Positions 11,411-24,327 are shown, numbered from the stretch's first letter. The stretch: DNA of 64,000 nt from Diphasiastrum complanatum (GCA_029204225.1 CM055103.1:48677958-48741957); one strand, 5' to 3'. The notes: generated by a model from the sequence alone, not told the origin. Program-made: numbers and translations.

Positions 11411-13189
11411 CATGTGAAAAATTGCTAAATTCTAATAGTCTTTTGGTAGTTGATGAATGGTTTATGTTGCTAAACTATAAGAGAAAAAAGAAAAAGCTTT
11501 AGAAATGATGTTGGAGTGGTTTTCAAAATGGAAAAATGATGTGCTATCATGCTGAGAAGAACATGAATGTTTCTAATGAAAAATCCAAGAAGTTTCTCCA
11601 CCAAAGGCCCATCAACATTACCAAGAAACTATTTTTAGCAATAGGTGACAATTGGTAAGTGCAGTTTTACAAACAAAATATTCATCAAGGTCTTGACATT
11701 TTCAAGGATGAGGAAGAATATTTGTGCTCTTTCAATACTACAATATTGCCTTTCTAAGGTACTATGTCATTGATTGACATAGGCCTAAGAAAGAGATATA
11801 GTTGTTTAAACATGTAGTAGCTTGACATTCTATATAATCTTCAAAGGTCCATATAGATAAGTCAATGTTAGGTGTTTAGGAATATAATTAGCTTGCAACA
11901 TGTAGGAATACATTTCCAAATACGTCCATGGTGATATCATGCATTACATATGGTTACCAATTTTGAAAACCTAAAGACACGCTTTATTGTAAATGTCAAG
12001 GTAATAAAAAAGACTTGAAGCATCATGCAGTGTGTCGACACCGAACAAACTTGGAATCACCAAGGCCTAGATACATTGCAATCAAAAGCTTCAAAGTCTA
12101 AGTCAAGAACTGCAAGGGTAGCCAATTGGCCACCCTTTGAGCAAGTGCACTTGCGTGAAAGTGAAGCATTAATTGTTGGCCGGGTTCTTGATTCCTAGCC
12201 TTGCATACCTTATACATTCTTGTTGCCATGCAAAGGAGGGTACAAAGGAAAATTTGTATGCTTAAAAAGGCTATCACAAATTCATCAATCTACCAAACTT
12301 TGTAATTTTGGTTTGCAACTCCATTGTTATTTTTCTTTCACTAGCATATTTTTTGGCATTGATGGCTGCATAATCCTTCCAAGCATAGGCATTAATATGG
12401 CTATAGGTAATGCATTGTTAGGATGATATAAAAATTTGCAAGCACCACATGGGGGAGGGCTTTATACAATCCATTATTTCCATTTGTTGCACGATTTAAC
12501 ACAAGAAAAAATGATAATATATAAATACTACCCTTAAATTATATAGGCTTGAGTAGTTTAAGTTTTAAGGTCTCTTGAATTAATCCTCTTATACATAACT
12601 TGCTTGTTTATGGTGCCCAAGGTCAGCATTAGTTTATCTTATAGAAAGTGATTTTTGATGCGACTATGTTCTTCTAGTTTTGATGTTTTCCGTGCTTGAA
12701 AATGCCTCAACATAAAAGTTTATTGGTTTCCATAATCAATACAACTTCAGGGCCCATTAATCACTCATATTATGTATAATATATGTGTAAAAAACTACAT
12801 GAATATGTTTTGTACATGGATATAAAACAACATGCAAATGCACTTCAAATATTCCATACTTTTTAATGTTAACATTGAGCAAATTCATATCACATTTAAA
12901 ATATTGTCAGTTGATTGACAACAATGTACAATATTTTCTCTTTCTACTATAAAATATGGTACAAAGCAAAATATGACCTTTTCTATTACATTCATAAAAA
13001 GGTTTATAATGAAAATTTTGCCCTCTTGAGTCATTGACTAGAATAATCGAATATTTTTTAGAACAACCATTCCAAGCCAAAATTCTAAAAGGCCTTGTTT
13101 AAAAGAAAAAAATGGGATCGATAAAATTTGCCTTCTTTGAAAAAGATTTTATTTATTGCTTTTCAAATTATGAATACAAGAGCAATCTA
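11411..13189. other. unassigned AT-rich region
   Basis: No protein motif recognised. Short open readings at about 11520-11660 and 12060-12430 (plus) have no family resemblance I can name. At 11411 the sequence tgtgaaaaattg equals the first 12 bases of the LTR at 5315 and could be a scrap of that family. Confidence 0.4.
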
Positions 13190-13663
13190 AAATCAATCCA
13201 GTTCTCAAACTGTACCTCAAGACACTCTTGGCAATGTGCCAATGTCTTACACTAGGATGAATTGACTAAGTTTATTGATAAAAAAAACTTATATTTGGTC
13301 TAGTAACAGTTAACCACATAAGGCTTCCAAATAACAACCTCAAAGGATGCTTCATTCTCTCTTTTGGCTAGCTCACAATTTGCCTCCAATGTAGTTGAAA
13401 TTGAGTTGCATTTATCCATATTGAAAATTTTAAGGATAGATTTATAATTTTTTTTTTTGAAGAATAGAAGAAGTATTATGGTCTCTATAGAATTCTATCC
13501 CTAATACATAATGCAAGAAACCAAGATATTTCATTTCAAACTCTTGGTTAATTGCTAGCTTGATCTTATCAAATTTTACATCTGTCGTGAGAACAATGTC
13601 ATCAGCATCGCAGGAACAAAGTGATGTTAACTCCATCAAGCATGAAGTAAAGAGAGTGATCAT
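13190..13663 (-). pseudogene. copia reverse transcriptase fragment
   Basis: On the minus strand the RT catalytic region reads CDADDIVLTTDV (usual YVDD-type box, here DADD). It continues FEMKYLGFLHYVLGIEF, a classic copia RT palm/thumb motif. Out-of-frame remains of the following conserved stretch (STTLEANCELAKRENEASFE) run to about 13200. The right neighbour is the 3' LTR of the next element, so this is an older copia interrupted or abutted there. Confidence 0.8.
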
Positions 13664-13746
13664 GCTTACTCATACTGAATCTGAGATCAAACAAGGAAGT
13701 ATGGAGTTGAGAGTGCCAAGATCTTGGAGCTTGTTTAAGGCCATAT

Positions 13747-14572
13747 TGTGAATTTTGCATGTGTGGAGTGCCCACCACATGTGATTATGATCTCCTAAGG
13801 TGTGTGGATGCACAAATATGAAGACTAGATTGAGATTCAAGATCAATCTTCAATTCAATGGCAAAAACACACTACTACATGCATTTACTCACTTCCAAAG
13901 CTCATACACATGTGTGGGGAGTGTTCAAGAAATAAACTAAGTAAAAATAAGCTGCTCTCCTTGGGTAGAGAGAGAAAACTATCAATAGCTCTCGGGTAGA
14001 GAGAGAAAGCTAGAAAGCTCTTAGACTCAAAGTCCAAGATCACCAAATCGATTAAATGAAAGTGAGAAGTACAATGATACTATAGATCCACGAGCTAACA
14101 CAATGCTCAAACATGATTGGACCTCATATTTTCAACCTCCTAGTCCTATTGGACCATTGATCCATCCATCTCTCCATTCTATTGGACCATTCTCAAACAT
14201 ATCTCAAATCCTATTGGACCAATGGTACTTCCACCTCTTAATTCTATTGACCTCTTAAACTTTGACTTCTCACATATTAAACTAACTAAAGACACTTGTC
14301 AAGAACCTATTTAGCTCGAGTTTCTACTTGTGCTTTTGGCCTAATGATTACAAAACAAGTGTACCTCACTAATTGACCTCTAAAGCCAAAAATGGCTTAA
14401 TTTACTAATGACACCTAGAAGCTTGACTATGAAACTTTATGAGACCCCTATAACAAACATTTTTAATCTATTTTACAATTCTCCACACGTGGGAACATCC
14501 TCCACATGTGTGAGATTCACTCACAAACTTCTAACATAAAAATACCAAGCTAGATTTTTCCAATTTCTCACA
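13747..14572 (-). repeat. 3' LTR (826 bp)
   Basis: Starts tgtgaatttt and ends tttctcaca. Matches 17029 onward and 17846-18115. Contains two copies of a GGGTAGAGAGAGAAA motif (about 13960 and 14000) that also occur in the LTRs at 37664 and 43156. Confidence 0.75.
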
Positions 14573-14829
14573 CTCATAAAAATAGCTTGGAAAGATACTA
14601 GATCACTTGAGAAGTTTGTAAAGCTTTTTTGAGTGGATCCTTTGGTATGCATTAAAAGTGAAGATCAGCCAAGGGATCCATCATAGCAGCACCCTCACCA
14701 TATCCATGATAAGATTTCCTTGATAGAAATCATTTGCCAAAAACTTTGAAGATCATTCCACCAATATGCCACTATGTCCACATGCTTCCTCCATGCTTGA
14801 TGATGGTCTTTGATTTGAAAGCTCCACTT

Positions 14830-15731
14830 TCATGATGGCTGCACCATAAATAGAGAAATCTGAGGCTTCCAAGCCTCATAAAGGTCATAAAGATCAAGAT
14901 CATAAGATGTGAGAAAATGATGATCATCAAGATTATGCTTTCTAGCTTGACTAGTCCACATACAATGAACTATATCCATGATGGATCTAATCTTGATATC
15001 AAATACTATCTTGATCTTTTTTAGTCTAATTACTCTACATATAAGAAACATAAAGAGAGTTAATCTTGATCCATACGCAAGGATCTCACCATCTTTCTTG
15101 ATCACACAATTGTCAACATGGAAATTGAGATCAAGGCCACTATCAAGAAGTTGGCCATCACTTAAGATGTTCTCTGTAAGCTTTGGGACAAAAAGAACAT
15201 TTTTGAGAAAGAGATCTTTGGAAGATGCAAGCTTAAAGGGAATAATCCCTACTCCTTCAATATTGCACTCATGCTCACTTGCAATGTATATGGTCTTCTT
15301 GACTCCATCATAAGGCATAATAGTGAAAAAGAGTGCTTGGAGCCACACATATGTGAAGATGCTCCACTATCAATATACCATGAGTCATCCTTGTTGAAGG
15401 TGGAAGAGGAGAAGCTTGATGCCATAAGAGTGCATTCTCCATCACTTGCAATATAGTCTTCCTTCTCATTAGAGATGTTGGCTTGCTTGAGTTGATTCTT
15501 CTTCTTGAAGAAATTGGTGGCATAATGGCCTTTCTTGCCACAACAAAACCACTTGATCTTCTTCTTCTTCAAACTTGAAGTAGAAGCATGAGAGGTGTCC
15601 TCCTCCTCTCCATCTTGGTCATTGGCTTTGTCATTAGAGAAGTGACGGTGTTGCTTCTTACTCCTCTCTTTGTGCTTGGCAAATGGGACTTTACCATTAT
15701 CATGATTGAGTGATAGCTTGTCCATCCTCAA
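14830..15731 (-). pseudogene. copia gag C-terminus and protease with foreign tail
   Basis: The zinc knuckle reads WFCCGKKGHYATNFF, with the first Cys changed to Trp and the last to Phe, so metal binding is lost. The protease active site WYIDSGASSHM is intact. After a frame change come NVLFVPKLTENILSDGQLL and KKDGEILAYGSRL. From there (about 15030) the reading switches to sequence unlike any pol and ends at 14830. The breakpoint lies just before where RLGHPN-type pre-integrase motifs should begin. Confidence 0.82.
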
Positions 15732-15968
15732 GAGTTTTTACTCTTGTCTTGATTCTTCAGGAATAAGCACACTTTGAAGGGCCTCCAAACTTGGTAGCTC
15801 CTCCTCAATGGCATAGGATTGGACAAGGTTGTAATATTCATCTCTCAACCATTGAGAATGACTTGGACTAGCTCACTTTGATTAATTGAGTCACCAATGC
15901 ATGTAAGCTCCCTATGAATATCCTTGACTCTCAAAACATGATTAGATGCACTCTCATCACTCTTTTGA

Positions 15969-16274
15969 CTACTTAGGTGTTCTTAGCCTCATAGATAGTC
16001 TTGAGACAATCCCTTCTTTGGTTGTAGTGGAAGTACCAATCTCCCTCAATATCTCATTTGAGACATTCATCTTGATGTAGTGGAGAGCCAAAATAGTTCT
16101 TATCTTGTACTTTTGTACTTCTTGAAGGACTTGAGGCTCCTCCTCAATCCCAAGTACAATGTCCATCACATCTTGGAGTATCAAGATGGACTCCATCCTC
16201 AACTTCCATAATAAATAATTGGAAGTAGACAATCTCTCACTTGGTTCCAACAAGTATAAACCCATTGAGGCCAT
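15969..16274 (-). pseudogene. copia gag N-terminus
   Basis: MASMGLYLLEPSERLSTSNY, then LLWKLRMESILILQDVMD and ALHYIKMNVSNEILREIG, nearly the same as the gag at 42400. The frame is lost near residue 85. The middle of gag (15732-15968) is readable only in pieces. Confidence 0.85.
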
Positions 16275-17016
16275 GTAAAGTAGAGATAAACAAAAGTGAT
16301 GAACAAAAAAAGTTGCTTCTCTCTCACTATAGGATCCAATAATGGTGTGCTACCATCTACTATGCAAGATCTTGCAACAAACTATGAGATGATTCTCACT
16401 AGCTATATCAATCTCCAAAACTAGATCTACTTCACATCAAATGATGGAGAATGGAAAAAGTTAGGATCAACCACTCTTAGCACGTGTGAAATACACTAAG
16501 AAACCAAATTTGACTCAAATACAATGATATTTCATGAAACAAAATGGCTAAGATCTCAAAATAGTGCCTAGATCACATATAGATGAGATTGGTAAGCATT
16601 CAACTGTGATTTGGGATCAAACAAGCAATCTCTTGACCAAACCAAATGTGTCCACATAGGCCTAGGTGCCCTACCTAACCCTCTTCAAAAGTTTATAACT
16701 TTTGATTTGCTCAACCAAATAAAATGAAACTAATTGCATAAGAAACTAGACAAAAATAACTCTAAAACAAGCTATCTAGCAAGATTTTTGGATCAAAGAT
16801 GGAAGAGAAATCTCAAACTAAAGCTGGATGTTCCTCACACATGTCTGAGCACCTTATTCCATATAGTACTAGGTCAGACCCAATCAATGCCCTATTGATC
16901 TCTTTTGATCCAAAATTGAACAAGATAGCTAGGAAAATGGATCTAGACAATTTCTAGCTCAATATGGTAGAAAATTTTCACACTAATGGATGAAAATGCA
17001 TGGTAGCCTTAGGTAG

Positions 17017-17028
17017 GCTCTGGTACCA
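17017..17028 (-). other. primer-binding site, one base altered
   Basis: Reads gctctggtacca (usual gctctgatacca), directly before the LTR start tgtgaatttcac at 17029. Confidence 0.75.
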
Positions 17029-18115
17029 TGTGAATTTCACATGTGTGGAGTGCCCACCACATGTGATTATGATCTCCTAAGGTGTGTGGATGCACAAAGA
17101 TCAAGACTAGATTGAGATTCAAGATCAATCTTCGATTCAATGGCAAAAGTACACTACTGTAAAAATTATAGCAAACAAGGATCCTAAAACACTTGAAATG
17201 ATGAGGGAAACAATAGATTATGATTCCATAAAGTTAGAACAAGTTGCACCATCAAAATCCATCAATAATCTATGCTTGAACCTCACTAAATGGCCCAAAT
17301 CCTTGAAGAAGCCTTCACATGTGTGAAAGTATGGCCCCCCACAGTCTGAGCACTATACACCAGACCCACATTCAATCCTACAATGATTAGGAATCACAAG
17401 AACTCAAAGAATTATGAACATAGAGAGCAATTGCACCAATATGAGAGAAAAATCATGAAATTGCTTGATTGATTTTGGTGAGAGATCATCACCTCTATAT
17501 ACATGATCCATCACGGTTTTGGATAGGTATGAGTAGCCCTAAACCTATCCATAATGCTAATTTTGGTGGATCTTTCATCCCTCCCAAGTCAGGGTTGGAA
17601 TCTTTGAGATCCCCCAACAATGTAAAAATTACCAGAAATAGCTCCTACTTTTTCTCTCTTGTATCTAAGCATGATTTGGACTCATTCCAAAGGTTCTATC
17701 ACTTAGGTCAACTTGAGAACATCCTTATGAATGGAATCCTATGCTATTTGGCACGTGTGACAAGCCACATCATGACCATCTAACTATTTACAAGTCATAT
17801 GACCAAAAACTAGTCAAGCTACAATTGTGAATTTTTAACAACTACTACATGCATTTACTCACTTACAAAGCTCATACACACGTGTGGGAAGTGTTCAAGA
17901 AATAAACTAAGTAAAACTAAGCTGCTCTCCTAGGGTAGAGAGAGAAAACTACCAATAGCTCTCAGGTAGAGAGAGAAAGCTAGAAAGCACTTAGACTCAA
18001 AATCTCTCAAGATCACCAAATCAATTAGATCAAAGTGAGAAGTACAATGATACTATAGATCCACGAGCTAACACAATGCTCAAACATGATTGGACCTCAT
18101 ATTTATAACCTCCTA
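17029..18115 (-). repeat. 5' LTR, split by an insertion and truncated
   Basis: Segments 17029-17157 and 17846-18115 match consecutive parts of the LTR at 13747-14572. The middle is occupied by the insertion at 17158-17840. The match stops after cctcctag at about 18115, where the leader of the next copia element begins. Confidence 0.8.
17158..17840 (-). mobile_element. solo LTR with 5-bp target duplication
   Basis: A 683-bp block starting TGTAAAAATT and ending AATTTTTAACA (TG..CA type, imperfect inverted termini). It is flanked on both sides by actac (17153-17157 and 17841-17845). The uninterrupted target is seen in the sister LTR near 13875. A TATATAG-like box on the minus strand near 17500 suggests minus orientation. 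It has no internal coding domain, so it is best read as a solo LTR. The open reading at 17469-17783 has no known motif. Confidence 0.82.
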
Positions 18116-19077
18116 GTTTGGGGTTTACGGCGGATTGAAGATGGAAAGAGAAACACTAGTGCAGAGAGTTTAGCACATAGAAGCTTGGTGAGCTTGAGGC
18201 TGTGTGAGGATTCAGAGACAAGGGCTGTCGGCTGAATCAAAACCTCAGCAAATGGAACTTTGAAATTTTGAAGCAGGCTATTCGGTGTTTGCAATCAGTG
18301 TGCAATCAATCGGACCCCGTTTGACAAATGGATTGAAGCATCAAAGTTCCAATAGTAGGGCGATCTCAGAGCAAGAGGAGAAGAGGCCGTGAAGAGCCCG
18401 CAGGCAGATCGCACGACGTGAAGGAGGGTGGCGACTCAGTGTATAGAAGTGTGTCATGGCTCCAAGAATTTGGTTTAATGCCCAAACGAAATCTAGATCG
18501 TTGGATCCAGATACAAGATAATCAATGGTAGAGATGAGCTTCATGTGGGCCGTTGGATTGCTATAAGCCATTAGATGTTGTAGAAAAGGGCCCTGAAGAA
18601 TTGAAGTGTATTTTGGCCTTCAACTTCATTAAGAATTTTCATATTGAAATGGGAGTTGGGTCCCTTCACAAGTAAAGACTGAAGTTTTTTCAAGGTGAAA
18701 AAACAGTTCAAAAACAAGGAAAATCCCTATTTTTGGGTCATTTGCCCGTTTTGACCCAAACGAAAGGCTATAATCTCCAAACGAAGGGCATCTGAATTGT
18801 ACCTACAAGTACGGTATAGCAAAACAGAGTGAGTGCAACGGAGAAAGTGTTAGGAGTGTGCCAGAAGTGATTTCACCATTCTACTGGGCACGTTGTTGGG
18901 AGTTGACAAGTGAGTGCATTTCGGAAAGCAACGTCGATTTGGCTTTCAAATTGGTGGAAAAGCGACGAGTGGCCTGGTAAGGGAAAAAGTGAAGGTCATT
19001 ATTTTCAACTTTTGACATCACTGTTGGCCTCGGCATACAGCTTTTAGCCTACGACAGAAGTTTCAAGCAGTTTTGAG
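18116..19077 (+). other. 5' non-coding part of copia element
   Basis: About 960 bp between the broken LTR and the gag start; it should contain LTR and leader. I found no TG..CA boundary or tRNA-Met match. Confidence 0.5.
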
Positions 19078-19546
19078 ATGGCAAACATGGGAGAGTCCAT
19101 TTTGAGTGAAAGTAGCAAATTGGATAGGATTTCCAACTATGCAGTGTGGAAATTCAAAATGAAGAACATACTGATGGAGAAAGACGTGTGGGAAGTCGTC
19201 ACAGGTGATGAGAGAAGGCCGCCAAATGAAGCGGATATCAAAGTGTTCGACAAAAAGATGAGAAAAGCCTTAAACTTCATTAACTTGTCAGTGAAGGATC
19301 ACATCAATACCCACATTTGTGATGCTGTTACACCCAAACATCATGGGATGTGCTAAAGGAGCAGTTCGAGACGTCAATCTGTCAAGAATCATGTTTCTGA
19401 AGTCAAAGTTGAATAGTGCCCGCATGGAACAAGGAGAGCACATTCAGACGTACATGACCAGAATCAAGACAATGAGGGATGAACTGCATTCTATTGGTGA
19501 GTGCATACGTGATGTGGAACTGGTGCACAATGCATTGTGTGGCATT
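19078..19546 (+). pseudogene. copia gag, N-terminal part
   Basis: ATG at 19078 gives MANMGESILSESSKLDRISN, with YAVWKFKMKNILMEKDVWEVV and KALNFINLSVKDHI, typical copia gag. A frameshift near 19340 moves the reading to the frame with MFLKSKLNSARMEQGEHIQ and ELVHNALCGI. It is broken at 19546 by the inserted element and resumes after 26659 with YQMLVSGIASRERLPTFDGL. Confidence 0.88.
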
Positions 19547-20691
19547 TGTTGATAGCTCCCCTGCTCCAGAGGACCTGTTGTTTACTTCTTTTCTGCTTCT
19601 TGCTTACAAAACCGTTTCTGCCTGTTATCAGGCTTCATGGCAGTCTTTAGATGGTTTCTTGATTGATTTTATGATGCCAACCCAAGTAGAAAGAACAAAG
19701 TTTCGTTGTAGTATTTTCTTTATGTCCTGCCTGTCAGAGCACAACTCAGAGACGTCACTCTTGAACGCACTTACATTCTACATGGATGCAAGTTAAGAAC
19801 GCTCATTCACAAATCAACATACAAACTAATGAACATTTTACAGATTCTACATCTACCTACACTTAAAATGGACTGAAATCAGAGCCTACACTACATTAAC
19901 ACTGAACTACCTTGCATAAATTGACAAAACAAGAAACAAGAAACTAATCTACAGCATGTTAGAAGTCCAAGAATCAAGAAACCAACCAGCCTTTTGATTC
20001 TTGGACATCCCAAGAACATCAAGAACTGGATTGTATAGAGATATGCAAGAATCACACCACAGATCCAACCTATTTAGTTTACTTGAATGCTGGCGCCTAC
20101 ATTAATCCACAAGAAAATAAGAAATCTAATCCACAACTAGGAAAGCAAGAAAACTAATCCACTCTAAATCCACAACCACACACAATATGAATGGAAGGGC
20201 ATCATCATAGGGGCATCACTCAAGAAAACCATCATGATCAAGGAGCTTAGTGTAGCATCAAACTCATGGAAAATCTTCTTATTAAACATGGAGTAGATAC
20301 AATGCAAAAAGCTCCTCTTCACAAAGAGGGAGTCTCTTAAATAAGCAAGAGAGCTCCTTAGGTGGCATCCTAGTGGAATTTCCACATTTCACAAATTACA
20401 AGTGGAATAATGCTCTCCACTAGAAGTAACCATCAAAAGGTGGCTCACTCTACTTTCTTTAAGAGGGGTATACTTGCATTTATTATATTTGCCTAGAAAT
20501 ACTAGTTCCTACATGGTCATTCCATCTTCCGAGATTCACCATGAGGCTTACACAGTTCTTGCATGTCTTTCCTACTCAGCTCTCAGTCTTCATTAGTCTC
20601 GTCTTCTCATAGACCTCCTCGGTCTAAGGTGAGAGGTGCTCTTGAGTTGCTCTGTCCGAGTATCTTGGGGATTCGTCAGAATCAACCAACA
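19547..20691 (-). repeat. 3' LTR of gag-only element
   Basis: 1145 bp, aligned along its whole length with 25495-26659 apart from scattered substitutions and small indels. A 23-bp segment near 26520 is missing here. Open readings at 19479-19796 are LTR shadows. Confidence 0.88.
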
Positions 20692-22974
20692 TTATCCCAC
20701 TTCTAATGTGTTGTAGTACCCACTGCAACTCATATTGGATGATGGCACTCCTCTTTGCATTGGCATCTTTGATTGTCACTTGGAAAAGCGTAGATCCTAG
20801 TTCGCTTACATAAAACCAAGTGCTTATTGTTGTCAGTCTTTATCATAAAAACTGTCTTTCACGAATTGCCACGATTGGATTAGAATGTCTTATTGCTATA
20901 GGTGGTTGACATTCTCAAAATTTGAGAGCTCCCAGCAACTTCATAACTTGCATGCTTGAGTGCTTTTCTCATGTCTCTTTGTTTAGTCACTTGTATCTGC
21001 CATTGACGGTTTCATCTTTGGTTTCTTCTGGGAGGCCTGTATCCTCCATTTTGTCTGTATTCTCCATTTGCCTCTGGGTGTTTCTGTGGTTCTTCTCTCA
21101 GTTGAAGTTCCAATCTTTTCGATGTTTTTTTTCAGATAGGTAGCACAAATCTTGGTTATCAGTCTCAAGGGGATGGACTCATCATCAAAAATTTGGTGGC
21201 AGAAACAATTTTGGATGGACGGTTTGGTAACGGTGAGGAAACATGATGAAGGTTTGGTGAAAAGGTGAAAGAACTGATAGTTCTACAATTGCAGCCTTGG
21301 ACCTATGCAATGTCAAGCTTCGACCACCACTTGTTGGGTGATGAGCTTGATTTATTTGCAGGTTCACGGATGTCTTCATCTTTCATTTTCTGTAGCTCTT
21401 TCTTTTGGTCTGTTACTTTTGGATCTCTTTGGGCTTCATAAGAGGGGATTCAACTATCATTACTCCAGAGAGTTTCTTTTGATCAAGATCGATCTGACTC
21501 ATCTGTTGTTTAAGTTTTGTCCTTTCCCCCTCAGCTTCTTGAATTTTTCTTTTTATTTCTTCTAGCTGCTTCACCTGCTTCTTAGATCTTCGTTTGGCTG
21601 ATCATCCATTGTAGGTGGCTGTTAGTCTCCAGAAGACATTTGCAATAATCTATCAACTACTTCAGTAAGACTATCAAAACTAGGAATTTCTCAAAAGAAT
21701 AGTAAACTGATGATAAACAAACAGATGGAAGGGAGGGTGGTGGTGACAACGGTAGATGGTGTGGACGATAGACATGAGAATGGGTGTAGTATGGTAAGAG
21801 GTTGGTTGAAGAAGGAGACTGATTCTCCAATGCTTGTGTTTCTCTTTCTGAAGGATCTTTGTCGTGACTCGGGTACTTCTTTTGATCAAGTCGTTTTGGA
21901 TTGCCCATCTGTCTTCTTAGCCTTGTCATTGCCAACTTTGGATTTGTGACCTTGGCTGTCAATCTTGCTGGTGTTGTTGCTGGCAGCGTAACTGCTCCAG
22001 TGGATCCAAGCACATCCACTCTCTCCCCCCCTCCCAAATCTGTTGGTGGGGATGTTGTTGCTGGTGACTGTTCATGTTTAGGATTGGATCGACGTGTGGA
22101 ACACATAGTTGAAACTCGTTGAACATGTGACTGGACTAAAGATTGAACAAATTTTAACTAAATTTGTTTCGATCTTGCTGTAGTTGACTCAAAGAATAAT
22201 ATGGCAATGAGGTGCATGAATCAACTCTAACTTGTCATGGATTTCTCATAGTTTTCAGAAATTTGAAACTGTTGTACATGGTAATTTGAAGATGGATAGA
22301 TGAATGAAAATGTGTTCTGGAGATGCTCTAGAGAAGACTCTCGTGCACTATTCCTCATGCAAAAATCAGTCACACAAAATAGGTGAAGAGAAACAAAAAA
22401 ATAAACAAACGTTACAGAGAGTGAGAACTGTATAGCACTTGTTGAACAAAACTTGCATTCATCAACATTGATAATGTACCTTGATAGTTGCAATATTTCA
22501 GTTGTTTTGTAGAGTAATGTGACTTACTCTGACATGTCCTTGTCAAAACAAGGTAGGATTGGTTACACTAAATCTACCATCATTGATAGCAGATATTGTA
22601 CGATATAGCGTGAGATGCAGATATGGGTGAGGTACTATGTCCTGAGGACCTCGTCAAACAAGAGATTCAGAACTGAATCTCTAAGTGGATTTCCGAATCC
22701 TAGATTTATTGTGTAGAAAGACAATTAGATTTGAGGTTGTAGAAGGGGAGAAAAACTGTCAATTCTCTGTGGACGTTGCTCTTGGTTGGACATTGTAGCA
22801 GATGACGGAATATCGGTTCTACTTTCTTTCGACAAGGAATCATTTCAGATTGTCTTTTTGCATCATGGTACTGGCGTATTGGACGGTGATGTAGAAGTTC
22901 ACAAGAAACTTCTTGATCGAGCAGCAGGTTTAATTGTTGGTTGCTATGGTGCTCATGTTGTTGTCGTGAAGATC
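20692..22974 (-). other. 3' internal region of gag-only element, no pol
   Basis: About 2.3 kb between gag and the 3' LTR. Open readings on both strands (for example 21657-22106 minus, Ser/Pro-rich) show no protease, RT, RNase H or integrase motif. Its origin is unknown. Confidence 0.6.
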
Positions 22975-24327
22975 CTATTGTGATTCATAACTGACGTGAT
23001 GGGCAGATAGGATCTTAGTTGGTTGTTTTGGACAGCCTTTGAAACTGTGTTTTCGGATACAGTCGGGACACTCAGCATGGTACTGGGTCTTAACTGGACA
23101 ATCAACCATGAAGTGGCCGGTTTCACCACAGATGAAACATCTGGTGTGCAGTGGCCCTTGTATAACGGCGTAGCCATCTTGTATGGCTAGTGGTTCTGGA
23201 CTTGCTGGTGGATATTCATGATAAGACAAGGCATTTCCAAATTGTGATGGGTGTTCTTCATATTGTTGAACTGTATGTGCTTGGATAGGTCAATATGAAG
23301 GACAAGCATCAACATGATGCATAGCTCGGTAGTGTGGGCACCATATTGTTTTTCATCTATAAGGTATCTGTGCATGGTTTGACTGACCAGGCATACTGCT
23401 TTGGATAGACTTCAGGGTAGTTTGAAACTCATTGGTGAGTTTCTCCATTTGAAGTTGGTGTTGCTTATTAAGCAATGCCAGCTGTGATTTCCAAAGATGA
23501 TCTCGAGTGTCCTCGATCGGCTTCGACTCATGGACAGGAGCACGTGGTGCTTGCCTTTCCCTAGATTTGTCAATATCTGATTCTTCGTCTTCTTCCTTGA
23601 TGGCATCAGACATAGCTATCTTTAGGCTCATATATTCATCATTGGATTTAAGCTCGCGTCTAATCCATCTTGGAAGGCCGACTAAGAACCAGATGATGAG
23701 CATCTGTTCAGAGGGCTGTTCTTGTACTTGACTTTTGAGATGTTTGAAATGCTCAATATAGTCTCGTACTCGTTCGTCTTTTGTCATTTTGATATTACTT
23801 AGCTTGACAAAAGGGCTTTCTATCAAGCGATATGGCTTGAAGCGTTTCATAAAGGCCTCCTTCAAGAGTGACCAGTCACGTTTATCTTCACGATCAAGGT
23901 TAAAATACCATTCTCGTGCTCGATCAATCAAGGTCATTGAGAGGAGTTGAATCATGGCGTCGGGTGATGTCTTGCCATATACATCACATGCATTCTCAAA
24001 GATTTGCAAAAATCTTTGAGGGTCCGAACTACCATCAAACTTTGGTAGATCTAGTTTGGGTGTACGTCTCTCATGATGAGCATTGTGGATAGAAGAGACT
24101 CCATTAAGGTTGGTTCTGGCATGGGATGTTTGAACACCATGAACATGGGTTCTGGCTCGCGAGGACTCGGCTCTATCATGTTCTTGTCCTTCGAATGGGT
24201 TTGTGGATGGTTCGTAGGGTTGGGACCGCATTCGGTAGAATCTATGACGTTTGATTTGTTCATCTACAGGGGACCTGATCTCATATGGATAATCTTCTGG
24301 GATGTCATGATCTGTATTGTCGGCCAT
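22975..24327 (-). pseudogene. gypsy-type gag with two in-frame TGA stops
   Basis: Capsid/nucleocapsid protein of the gag-only element. From M at 24327 (MADNTDHDIPEDYPYE) the reading stays in one frame to 22975, about 450 codons, broken only by TGA at 23353-23355 and at 23290-23292. Both fit a CGA-to-TGA change. The retrotransposon-gag capsid domain is at about residues 85-215 (LPKFDGSSDPQRFLQIFENA, AREWYFNLDREDKRDWSLLK, FKPYRLIESPFVKLSNIKM, ERVRDYIEHFKHLKSQ). An acidic then glutamine-rich coiled stretch follows. After the stops come a CCHC knuckle CFICGETGHFMVDC and a second Cys cluster CPDCIRKHSFKGC. One frame this long with only two transition stops suggests fairly recent inactivation. Confidence 0.88.

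Larger units (their letters stand above)
13747..18115 (-). mobile_element. copia deletion derivative (gag-protease only)
   Basis: On the minus strand: 5' LTR from 17029 rightward, broken by a solo LTR and cut off near 18115; primer-binding site; a leader very similar to 42570-43143; gag and protease; then a jump to unrelated sequence and the 3' LTR at 14572-13747. Integrase, RT and RNase H are all missing, replaced by about 430 bp (14573-15010) without pol motifs. LTR, leader and gag resemble the near-complete element at 37664-43893, so this is probably a non-autonomous relative. Confidence 0.82.

Noticed and set aside
19479-19796. ORFs inside the direct repeats (19479-19796 and 25289-25780)
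   Set aside because: The shared sequence is the LTR of the gag-only element; the two readings agree because the LTRs are copies.
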